From Prinia subflava (Eukaryota; Chordata; Aves; Passeriformes; Cisticolidae): DNA of 64,000 bases. The DNA is taken from the NCBI RefSeq assembly GCF_021018805.1, contig NC_086254.1, positions 1,612,001 through 1,676,000 of the forward strand, in the 5' to 3' direction. Position numbers and translations under genes: made by a program. The notes beneath the pieces were generated by a model that made no database searches, had not been told where the DNA came from, and saw nothing but the letters and a program-made list of their open reading frames with translations. This document shows positions 36,960 to 46,689 of this stretch, in pieces; the first letter of the stretch is position 1; each line of letters opens with the position of its first letter.

Positions 36960-38825
36960 CTAGGTGAAACGTTAATCCATTGGCCTTACTTTGCTGGGAA
37001 ACCAGGGTTTGAATGAGGCCCAAGGCATAAATGAAATGAGTTTAGTGATCTCAGTTTAATTCTTAATAGGCCACAACAGGCACTGCAGATACAGAAGATA
37101 CAATATTAGGAAATCAAACCCTTTCAGAATTGTTTTTTCCTTTCGGCTAACGAGGGTCAGGAGAGAATTAATACAGAAACTTAAACCTTAAGCCAACCTA
37201 AATAGCTCTCTATGCAGTCAGAGTGCAGGAGGAGCAGGGAGATGCTGCCTGCAAGGCCCATGGTGGAGGAGCCATTCTGCAGCACAGCAGATGCTGGAAG
37301 AGCTGATCTGCAGAAAGTTAAGGCTCCATTCAAAGCACGGGAAGATTTCCAGTGACACCTCAGCAGGTTTTGAATCAAGCCTCCATAACTGCACGATCTG
37401 AGCAGTCCCACCAAAGCCCAGACATCAGAGATGTTGGTAGCATCAGTCCTCAGGCCAACAGCATCTTGAGAGGCACAGATTGCTCCCAGTGAGCTGCAGT
37501 GGGAGGAAACAGACCCAGTCCAGCTCCCATCCCTCACCTAGGATCATCCTCAGAATCGACAGTGCCAGGAATGCTGGGTAAAGGGATGCTTCAGTCATGT
37601 TTACATGGGAATTTCAGTTCCTTGCAGGGTTTTCCTAGCACCAGCTGTTGTAGTGGATAGATTTAGTGGGGGTCTCAGGTGGAAAGTCAAACCTTTTCAG
37701 TGAAGATATTTTGCTAGTACTGAGAAATATCAGTTTTTCTTTGCAGGAGGGTAAGGTGTCACTTTTTCATTCTCACAAAAAAGGAAAGAAATAATGCATC
37801 AAGGCTGGATAACTGAGCCTAGAAGAAAACCAGGAGTGAAATAGTTTTTCAGAGATTTAATAGAAGTAAAATATTTTAAAGTGCAATGATGAAGTCCAGC
37901 TTTGAGCTCATTGTGGATAGAACCCTGTGGAATGCCAGTGGCTGAATTCTGAGACAGTATCTTCCTAAATCTTCATGGTTTCTCTGGCTCTCTCCCTGCC
38001 CTTTGGCAAGGGTCTCCTTGCTGTTCATTCTCCCACACTGGCACGTCAGGAGCTGATCCCGTGAGTCTCAGCAGATTTACACTGCCAGGGGCTGGGACTC
38101 TCCTCTCCCTGACATCAAAGGCAGCTGTGTCATGTGCCAGGAGAGCCCAGCCAGCTCTTCCTGCCTCACAAGAAGCTCGGGAAGATCCAGGGCCATTCAG
38201 AGGCTGCTCTGTACCAGCTCCCTTTGTCTGAGCTCAGCCCCATGTGCCCCTCCTGAGGAGGGACAGGAACTGTGGGTGCCCATGTGGTGGAGTTGTCCCA
38301 AGGCACTGCAGGGACGAGGGAGAGCAGGATGAAGGCAGGAGGAAGGGTGAACGAGCTGGCTGCTGTAGGAGCAGTCACACAGCCCGTTTCTCCACAGGCT
38401 CAGTTCTTCCCTCCTGTACCCCACTGGGCACTGCCCACATGCTCCTGTTGGCTCCTGAACTCTGCACGGTGATCCTTCCCCCACCCCTGAGCCACACACC
38501 AGGAGAAAACAGCACCACGGCCCCTCTCTCACCCAGTGGGCCAGTCCATGCCAAAATCCAGGATATTAACTTCAACAGCCAGAAAACAGCAAGAAGGAAA
38601 GAGCCCCCCAAGGCCTCAAACACCTCCAGCACAGTTCACTAAGGTAACAGAAAGTAAATTCACAGCCTACAGAGATACAAGGACATAAATCCTTCAGGAT
38701 GCTGTCTTATCTCACCACACAGAAATTTAATCACCCAAGTCGCTGCACATCAGGGTGGTGAAATATATCTTAGTCTTGATGCCTTTCAGAAAACAAGTTC
38801 TTCTCTTAAAAGGTGCTGCAGCAGT
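36960..38825. other. Unique non-coding stretch, no gene seen
   Basis: No named repeat. The minus-strand 118-codon frame at 37181-37537 and the 111-132-codon frames at 38190-38640 lack family resemblance and lie in GC-richer DNA. Confidence 0.42.
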
Positions 38826-38831
38826 GACACA

Positions 38832-38893
38832 TTGTGTATATATATATGTACAAACATATATGTGCTGTGTATTTATACATATAAATACATGTA
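38832..38893. repeat. TA/TG-rich simple sequence
   Basis: TGTGTATATATATATGTACA followed by AACATATATGTGCTGTGTAT and ATACATATAAATACATGTAT. An imperfect alternating purine-pyrimidine microsatellite that could be length-variable. Confidence 0.8.
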
Positions 38894-38899
38894 TCACTT

Positions 38900-39990
38900 G
38901 TACAGAACTGTGGATAATGGCATTTCCGACCTGGTGGCCTAAGCAATACATGGAGCAGTGTCCACAGTTAGACACAAGAGCATTAAAGTTGGTGGTGGAT
39001 GGCTTCATTACCATTCAAGCCATGATTGCACCAAGGGAATAAGAATAATTTAGAAGTTTACCAAACAAATTTAGGCATGCTTGGCAATGCATTCCTTGGA
39101 CGAAGTGCCCTGAGCTGGTATTTAGAAGTCCTTTCTGCACTGAGCATGTGGCAGATTTGACTCCTGATGTTTTTGGTGTCTGAAGACGTGGAAATTGCTC
39201 AGCCTGGACATGCCAGATGGCCTCTCTGCTTCCCTGAAAGTGAAAATTGTGGGACAGATTATGGGTTTAGCTCAGTCCTACTGCCACAGCCTCCCAAGGG
39301 AGAACTTTGCAATGTAACCTCAGTTTGGAGGGGCAGGTACAGATCATAACCCCAACAGAAGACTGAAAATGAAAGCAAAGGAGTTGGGGATCCTAGGAAA
39401 GACTGAGACATTCTCATTGGGAAGTCTGTGGACAGACAAGGAACTAAGGCATGTAAAACATAGTCCAAACATAAAGTAGGAGCAGGTTTTGGGCTGTGTC
39501 TTTTTGGCCTTTTCAGCCCTTTCCATCCCCAATAACTCTTTTTCTCTCTGCTCTGCTCAGTGCTGTCCTGAGGCTTCAGGAGATACCAAACGTGTTTGAC
39601 TAAAGAACAGAGCTTTAGTCCAAGGTGCAGTCCACACTGATAATGTATTCCTGTGCATAATGGCCTGGAAGTGCTGTATTCATGTATGAGCTTTCTCAAA
39701 ATTATTTATTAATGGAAGAGATCATATAAAATATTACTCCTTAATATGCCTGAAAGACTCCCATAAATGCACAGAATCTCTTTGAACAGGCACGTGGGCC
39801 CTGAGTGCAGCCATGTTACACCAGCACTAAACTGCTGCAAGGAAGGAGAAAATCAGGAATGTCTCAGGCAGGAACCTGGCTCCCTGGGCTCCAGGCTGGG
39901 AGCACGTGAACGTGCAGCCACCGCGCTGTCACATCACACCGGGTTGCCATGGAGATAATTGCAATGTCATAACTAAAGGCTAATGTCAGC
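38900..39990. other. Unique non-coding stretch, no gene seen
   Basis: No named repeat. The minus-strand 146-codon frame at 39259-39699 is unrecognised. Confidence 0.42.
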
Positions 39991-39994
39991 ACCA

Positions 39995-40330
39995 GGTTTT
40001 ACAAGGAAATGATTGGATTGTATTTTTAATTTATCCCCAAATTATTGCAACTCCTCCATCGGGAAGAAAATGAGAATTGTATATTTAATTTTTTGATAGC
40101 AACAGAGCAGAACGTTGTGGTTTAGGATCTAGAAGTTTTTTACATCACCGTGTTTTTCTGAAGGTGCTCTCAGGTGTTTCTATACACAACTGTATTGTGA
40201 CAGCAAGACAGAACTCAGAGGCTACACATACATAATAATAATAATATACCTATAGATTATGCTGCATGTGTACATCTATACACTGCTCTCCCAGCCTGAG
40301 CCTCATTTAGCAACTCTAACTGTTTTATTA
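39995..40330. other. AT-rich segment with an AAT microsatellite
   Basis: TTGTATTTTTAATTTATCCC, AAATTATTGCAACTCCTCCA and TTGTATATTTAATTTTTTGA resemble a conserved AT-rich element. A short (AAT)n run lies at about 40231-40246. No coding signal. Confidence 0.3.
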
Positions 40331-41294
40331 ACAATATTAATCAATACTTTCAAAATGCTCTCTTGACCTGAGAGTTGTTAAGCTGCTCTCTGGTAAAAAC
40401 ACATGAAACAAAATGAAATTTTAAATTATCTTCACACTTGCTCTAACGTGCTCTTTGCCCTTTCTGCCTGAACTGGTGCCTTCCAAGCTCCCAAGCTAAA
40501 TCCAGGCCAGCATGGGGCCAAACTGCTGTTTTCTGTGGGACTAACTTCAAAGTCAGAAAGCTTTTGCACAGCTCCAGTCCCCTGGATGCCGGGAGCGAGC
40601 TGTGGTGCTGGGCTGATGGCAGCACTGTCAACAGTACCAGGCAGGGAGCTTGGCAAGGTGGAGACCAAACATGCTGGAAATGTCACATACACACGTGGCA
40701 TCATTCACAGCCCAGGAGAATCAGTACTATCATTGCTGCAAAAGCAGCTTCACCAACAGCTCTGCTGTGCAGCCCACTCAGAATGCAAGAGTAAGAAATA
40801 CCATGCAAAGACACAAGTGAAGAGATTAAATCTGGGTCCCTCCAAAACAGATGCAAGAGAGGTAAGTGTTCGTTTTAGCCTGCTGTCATTAATACCACTT
40901 GTTTGTAACACTGACAAATTGTTATTGCAAAAGTGACACAGACTAAGCCCATGAAAGTTTTACTGCTGGTGAAATCCAAATGTGTCACCTGTCACACAGG
41001 ACATGGGCTGCTCTGGCTGTGCGTGTCCCACCTTCCTGCACTCAACATTTCCCATTCCTGGCGAGCACCGGGTGCCCCACAAATCACACATGTGTCCAGC
41101 AGGGCTGTGTCCCACCTCAGTGGTCACAGAAGGTTTGACTTGGAGAGTTTGGGAGTCCAGGACATCCCTCTGGTCATCCTGGAGGGTTTGGAGACTGGAC
41201 AGGGGGGTCTGGGATCTGTACAAGGGGGTCAGCCAGCCTCACACAGAGCCCAGGAGGACACTGCCTCTGATCCCTGTCCATGGGAGTGAATGCC
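40331..41294. other. Unique non-coding stretch, no gene seen
   Basis: No repeat I can name. Plus-strand frames of 118-133 codons at 40535-41347 overlap each other in different phases and show no family resemblance. Confidence 0.4.
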
Positions 41295-41299
41295 CACAT

Positions 41300-41788
41300 T
41301 GTATGAAGAATCACAAAGTGAGAGAATTCAAAAGAAGCAGTAGTTAGGTTATCACAGAGTGTAAATGTAGAATCTAGGATTTTTAGTATATGGGTTTGAA
41401 GAGGCAAGAGGGAGGAATTGGGGAGTGGTCCTGTCCTCCTTGTTCTTGCTCTTGTCCCCCATTTTCTGCTGAGTTGTATCACAAGGATTGGTTTAGAATA
41501 GAAATGACATGGTAACATAGGTAGTAGGTATTGGTAAGATTCTGTAAATAAAAAGTACATTCTGGATGGTGGTTGGGTCAGGGACACCGTACATAAACCC
41601 CGGGACCCTCTGACCCGCCCAGTCCTGCCGCGTGTCCTGCTCTGCTGGGGTTGCCCTGCAGAGCTGAGAAAGAACTGAGAGATAATGAAAGAATAAATAA
41701 CCTTGGAGGCACAGACTGGCACACTCAGTTTGTCTTCTCTGCCTCTTGTGCTGGACTTTTCGGGCAAGAAAAGCTTGAAAACCCTGCA
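41300..41788 (+). mobile_element. Solo LTR of an avian endogenous retrovirus
   Basis: A 489-bp element begins TGTATGAAGAATCACAAAGT and ends GAAAACCCTGCA, so it has the TG...CA termini of retroviral LTRs. Internally there is a TATA-like TAAATAAAA at 41545-41553, then a GC-rich leader (CATAAACCCCGGGACCCTCT, GACCCGCCCAGTCCTGCCGC), and a polyadenylation signal AATAAA at 41692-41697 followed by sequence ending in the T/G-rich GTGCTGGACTTTTCGGGCAA. This order (U3-R-U5) places the LTR on the plus strand. Flanking bases CACAT (41295-41299) and CACCT (41789-41793) may be a mutated 5-bp target duplication. No gag/pol/env sequence is adjacent, so it is a solo LTR left by recombination. I recall the family from songbird genomes but cannot name it securely. 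Confidence 0.82.
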
Positions 41789-41791
41789 CAC

Positions 41792-41838
41792 CTCAGGGAA
41801 CAGCAACCCTGAAGTGAATCTCAGGGAACAGCAACCCT
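41792..41838. repeat. 19-bp direct repeat next to the LTR
   Basis: CTCAGGGAACAGCAACCCT occurs at 41792-41810 and again, identically, at 41820-41838, 28 bp apart. It lies exactly between the LTR end and the next CR1 fragment. It could be a small slippage duplication or part of a larger disrupted repeat. Confidence 0.9.
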
Positions 41839-41840
41839 AA

Positions 41841-41982
41841 GAGGAGAGGACCTTAAAACCCATCCAGTGCCACCCCTGCCATGGACAGGGGCACCTTCCA
41901 GCATCCCAGAGTGCTCCAAGCCCCAGTGTCCAACCTGGCCTTGGGCACTGCCAGGGATCCAGGGGCAGCCACAGCTTCTCCA
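41841..41982 (-). mobile_element. CR1 LINE fragment, internal 3' part
   Basis: GAGGACCTTAAAACCCATCC, GTGCCACCCCTGCCATGGAC, AGGGGCACCTTCCAGCATCC and CAACCTGGCCTTGGGCACTG followed by GGGGCAGCCACAGCTTCTCC form the complement of a CR1 3' region of about 140 bp. The terminal octamer tail and the GGGTTGGAA block are missing on the left, where the LTR and direct repeat abut. Confidence 0.93.
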
Positions 41983-43180
41983 CACAAGTCCCAGAGCAGA
42001 GCTCCAGCTGCACAGATATGATCAATGGCAACAAGAATGAGGAAAGCAAGATGAATGTACAGAATCTCTAAGTTGGCTCAAGGAAAAACTGAAACAAAGG
42101 TAAAGGAAATTCTTCTGGAAACATTGCCTTTTTTTAATTGTTGGCAAGTTGGGTTTGATGCATAAGGAGGAGAAAATGATCTAAAATTATACTAATCTTT
42201 AACTCTGTTAACGCAATTGCCCTTCTCCCTCATGTCAGATGTCTTTGCTGACCAAAGTGAATTCTGGGAGATAAACAGCAGAGCATTTTCCAAAATCCAA
42301 ATGCTTGTTCAGATCAATTACACCCAAAACCTGAATGACACGACAAACAAAGCACTCACTTTTTCTGGCAGTTTAATGCTAAAGAATTTATTACCATTGT
42401 CAGTACAGTATGGATTATTTGAGTATTAGGAGGATATACATTAAAATATAATGTATCTAATGTATAAAACGTAATGACTGCAGTGAGAGCAACATCACAC
42501 TTGAGTAGAGAAGCAGAAGTAGGCTCTGTTTGAAGCAATTTGGCCCAGTTTGGAAAAACTAGCTGTTAAAAATCCCAGGCAAATCCTAAACTGGCTATTA
42601 CCAGCAACCTGCAGCAAGCTTTGCTTCTTGCCTCTGCTGCCTGCTCTGGCCAAGCTCAGCCCACCAGGTGCCCCCTCTCCTTCCCTGAGCATTCAGGCCT
42701 GAGCACCAAAGCCTCACTCCCTTTCCATGCCCCACTGACCCCCTGCAACCTGCCCAATGTGGGAAATCTCTAAGCAGAAGGGTTCTACTGAAGAATGAAC
42801 TCAGCTTTAAGGATGCCACCACCCCTTGGAGTCACAGCATTGTCTCTTCTGCCTCGCACAGGATCGCTAGAAGAAAAATGAGCTCGATGGGAAAGGTACC
42901 AATTTAGCATTCAGCACATGACCGAAAAAGAAGGCACAATGGTGTGAAAGTCAGCCAGTAATAAGTAAGCTGCACTTCCATAATTTCATAGGAAAATCCT
43001 TGGGGCACAGCCAGATTCTGAAAGAAGAAGCCTGTATTTATAGCAATCAGTGTGGTTTGACATATTTCCCCTAATATGCTAAATTACTCCTTCACTATCA
43101 TCATAACTTCCCCTCAGTCATTCCTCAGCATCTTCTATTAGCCTGGCCTAAAAGCACTTAGGGAGCTTCTCCGGCTGTGA
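41983..43180. other. Unique non-coding stretch, no gene seen
   Basis: AT-rich at 42100-42560, then average. No named repeat or exon recognised. Confidence 0.45.
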
Positions 43181-43520
43181 CCTCTTTAAAAACGCGTTAA
43201 TTCCGACAGCAGCGGCGCGGGGCTGAGCCTGCCCGGGCCGCAATTACCCTGCCCGGGGCTGCCGAGAGCACGGGGCTGCTGGGCTCTAACAAGGCTCTGC
43301 TGTTTCTAATCCGTGTCCTTCTGTCCCTCCCCGCGCACTCCGCACCCCTCTGCCCATCTCGGATCATTAAATCCCGGCGGAACGCAGCGCTTCCCTCAGC
43401 CTGGCACGCAGGAATGGCCCTGGAGGGGCGGCAGCTCTCCCGCTCTCCTGGGGAGCACGGAGGCATGAACCAAAGACCCCCAGCGCTCCCTGAGCATCGC
43501 TGCGGCCTCAGCTCCAGGAC
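43181..43520. promoter_or_regulatory. Small CpG-rich block
   Basis: CpGs cluster in AAAACGCGTTAATTCCGACA, GCAGCGGCGCGGGGCTGAGC, GCCCGGGCCGCAATTACCCT and ATCCCGGCGGAACGCAGCGC. A TTTAAAAA word at about 43185-43192 precedes it on the plus strand. TTAATT and CAATTA words are interspersed with the CpGs. This may be a small CpG island or a conserved regulatory element. No exon recognised. Confidence 0.4.
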
Positions 43521-43855
43521 TGCGCTGTGGACAATTTTATGGATGACTTGCACGGTCCGTGGTTATAGGAAGCTACCACTATGAGCCATTTATTTAACAA
43601 CAACTTGCCCTGATTTCTCACTCGTGCTCTGATGATGTCCAGAAGTCCCACTCCAGCTCCTGGCTCTGCTGTGTGACACTCTGAGTGCATCTGCAGCGAA
43701 ACAAAGTCCTTGCCCTGAAGAATCTAAACTCTGAAGAGGCAAATCTGTTATGATGAAGCATGTCAAACCTGATCACCATCCAGCATCTCTGCATTTGCCT
43801 CTGCTCATCCTTCCCAGCCAGCCCCAAAAGAACAGTCATTACAGCCCTGCACAAT
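43521..43855. other. Unique non-coding stretch
   Basis: No gene or repeat seen. Confidence 0.4.
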
Positions 43856-43859
43856 TTCT

Positions 43860-44420
43860 GTGTGGCAATCGCTGGCTTGTGTGAATAATGATGTTTAGTA
43901 TTTTATCGGGTTATTCCATAACAAATACACCCAGTGATACTTTTATAATGATCATCTCAACACTCTGCTGTGCTGTCCTCAAAATACTAAGTGACAATAA
44001 TGTAGTTCTGATTTATTTTTTAAACCACCTGCATTCTCACATCAAACAGAGACTTTTCCTGTAGAGCCAGAACGGGAAAAAGGATAATACCTTTTTTTTT
44101 TTTTTTAAGGAAGGGGTGTGGGGGGAAAGAAATAAAATCATGCTTCTTCAACCTTTTTTCCTCTCGCTACTCGGGTGCTTGTCTTTAATGAGCAGCTCCA
44201 AATGACAGCTTTAATCACTGCCTCTGGCCACTGAAAGAGGCCGCTAATGATAGGAAAGAACAGAGGACCATTTGCATCAATCAGCTCTAGTCTAAATCAC
44301 TTTTTATGATAATGCATCCAAGCGAAGAAGAACGTCTCTGATGTCTCCTGCATGATGATGTACCACAGTGCTGTCTCCTCATCTCAGACCTCCACATAAA
44401 TCTCTTAAAGATGCACACAC
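43860..44420. other. Repeat-free segment resembling a conserved non-coding element
   Basis: It contains TGAATAATGATGTTTAGTAT, TTTATCGGGTTATTCCATAA, CTTTTATAATGATCATCTCA, CTTTAATGAGCAGCTCCAAA, TGACAGCTTTAATCACTGCC, AGAGGCCGCTAATGATAGGA and CACTTTTTATGATAATGCAT. There is a dense series of homeodomain-type words, one HMG/POU-like stretch (CCATTTGCATCAATCAG) and a T run of 15 at 44092-44106. No dispersed repeat. One of the better enhancer-like candidates by texture. Confidence 0.33.
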
Positions 44421-46270
44421 ACCCCACCCTGTGCTGCCAGCGCTGGCCCTCGTTTTCTACACCATTAATGATCTACCACCAGGGTAGAGTCAGGAGAGGT
44501 TAAGCAATCAGTTCATTCAGTTTTCACTTTCTGCGGGGGATGCCCACTGCTCCGGGAGGAGGGGAGGGGAATACACAGACAATGCCTGGGCTGTCAAACA
44601 AATACAAATTTAGGATCCACACAATTCCTGGTTTGCCACCCGTTACCATCAGGGGATGGCAGAGGAAAAAGCCCGGGCAGAATCCGGAGGGTGCTGCCTG
44701 CTAGAGCATTCTCTTCTACACAGAGAACTGAACTGCTGCTAAAGCTTTGCTCTTGTGAGTACACTTTATTTACACAGGAGTGCTTTCAAAGTGACTAATC
44801 CCATAAGCACAGATTACCCCCCCCCCACCCACGGAAGGGTTTATGGGATCAAGCACCGTTCTGTAGCACTAAAACAAAAGACCTGCTCCTGCACAAGACA
44901 ATGCCCTAAGTAGACACTGGCCTGAGACAGAAGATCTGGACTGAATTTCTGACAGGCTGAGGTCCCATGACTGAACCAGCTCTACAGGCAGAGCTACTGC
45001 AGCTCCTCATTTTGCCAGCCTGCAGCTCTGTGTGTGAAGAGTTTCAGTGGCACTGGCCACGAGAACCATATACACACACCCATGGATTCTGTACCGTCCA
45101 TACAGACACCAAGGGTGTGCACAAACACACCCTGACTTGGCTGAGTCCCCTGGGTGCTTCTACTCAAAAGCACCAAAGCAAACAGAGGTCCCACAAGCAA
45201 GACTGAGGTCCCACAGCAACCCCCCCTGCAAGGGTGAGATTTCCCCAAGCTCACCCAACCAGCCCTGTGTGGACACAGTGGGAATTCTGGCTGAACTGGG
45301 TGCCCGATTGCCTGTGGCTCCCCCGGGGATGGCATGTTCCAGGCTGGTGCTGCTGCCTGGCCCAGTGACCCGTGGGCCATCTGCAGGCTGCTGGTGAGCA
45401 CTGGTGTCCAGCCCAGCTCCCCTGGGATGCACAACCACCCCCCACTGGGGCTTGTGTCAGAACAGCCTCTCCCTGCCAAAGCAAACTCATGGAGGCACCA
45501 GCAGCTCCACTGGAGTCATGGGGGATGCACATAAATACACAGGGCTGCTCTTATTTCCCTGAAATAAGGGGGGAAAGAGAAGACAATGTTAATTTGGTTT
45601 TGGAGTTTCTCCTAGCTGGCAGAATGCTGGATGGAGGAAATGACACCCATTTCCCTGGCAAGTGCTCCCAGTACTCAGTGTGATCCTCCAACACTGCCTG
45701 GAGAGGCCACGGGAGCAATGCCGAGGACTTTATGCTCTTGTAGTTTTGACTGACACTTCTCAGGACATGCTAATCACCTTTCAGGGAAAAAGAGAGGGAA
45801 AAGGTCCCCAAATAGGCAATTTTATTTAATCTACTGATGTTAATAAATTCTTTTTGCTTATGGAAACAGGCTAACCTCTGTGGAGCTTAATCTTCCCCAG
45901 CAAAGGGGGCTCACCATGCTAGTTGAAGCATGGACACTTTTAATCTCCTGATTAAAACCAGGACTACTGTGACTGTATTTATCAGGAGTAAAGGATGGAG
46001 GAGAGGGATTTATTTAGAGGGAGCAAAATGCTAACTGAAAATTATGATACCACAATTCTCTAGATGAAAAATCCTTCCAAGAAAATTGCCTTTTTAGCAA
46101 GACATCGGGTTCTGGTGGATCCTTCAGGCCACACGTGGGCAGAGTCACTGGGGCTCCCAGTAAAGCATGTGGCTTTTGGTAGAAGGTGGCCAGGCTGGTC
46201 CCAGCAATCTGAAATCAGTGTCCAGAACAGCTAATGGGAACACTCACAATGGCTTCAGTGGGCTCTGTAC
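44421..46270. other. Unique non-coding stretch, no gene seen
   Basis: A C run (about 10) lies at 44818-44827 and short CA-rich text near 45070. The GC-richer part 45000-45540 keeps several frames open (161 codons minus), without family resemblance. Confidence 0.42.
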
Positions 46271-46284
46271 TGGGGCTTTAGTAA

Positions 46285-46332
46285 ATGCAATTAAAAAAAA
46301 TGAAAAAAAGAAAAGGAAGAAAAAAAAAGACC
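46285..46332. repeat. A-rich low-complexity tract
   Basis: AATTAAAAAAAATGAAAAAA, then GAAAAGGAAGAAAAAAAAGA. Simple sequence just upstream of the long palindrome. Confidence 0.85.
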
Positions 46333-46402
46333 AGAGCAGTATACAACAGCTGTAGCCCTCCTAAGCCTTTCTTTTTTGCAAATGCTTCCCTTGGCGGCTT
46401 TA

Positions 46403-46642
46403 TTTCATTTTATTATAATAAACTTCAAAAGGTGTATTTGATCTGCCAGCATTTTTTTCCTGTCCACCAGGAGTTCATTTCAGCTGTGCAAGGCAGCAAA
46501 TACTGTACATTAGGTTAATTTTCATTTCAGCTGTACAACATACATTATTGTTTCACTGCTTGGCTTAAGTGAACTCCTGGTGGATACAGTCAAAACCATA
46601 CCAGCAGATCAAATGTACTCTTTGAAGTTCCCTATAATGAAA
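46403..46642. repeat. Long imperfect palindrome, about 240 bp
   Basis: The two halves are reverse complements about a centre near 46524. Perfect blocks pair as follows: AACTTCAAA (46421-46429) with TTTGAAGTT (46621-46629), ATTTGATCTGC (46436-46446) with GCAGATCAAAT (46604-46614), and TCCACCAGGAGTTCA (46463-46477) with TGAACTCCTGGTGGA (46570-46584). The outer TTTCATT (46403) pairs with AATGAAA (to 46642). All pairs share the same centre within 2 bp, so this is one structure. A 14-bp direct repeat TTCATTTCAGCTGT (46474-46487, 46521-46534) lies inside. It may be an ancient palindromic DNA-transposon relic (MITE- or Eulor-like) or a hairpin RNA locus. I recognise no named family. Confidence 0.9.
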
Positions 46643-46649
46643 CATCTTT

Positions 46650-46680
46650 AAAAAAAAAAAAAAAAGAAAAAGAAAAAGCT
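46650..46680. repeat. A-rich simple sequence
   Basis: TTTAAAAAAAAAAAAAAAAA-type run followed by GAAAAAGAAAAAGC, immediately after the palindrome's right arm. Confidence 0.85.
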
Positions 46681-46689
46681 TTTAGAAAG

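Noticed and set aside
41507..41530. let-7-like word (AGGTAGTAGGTATTGG)
   Set aside because: It matches only part of the let-7 text, lies inside the retroviral LTR and has no paired arm nearby.
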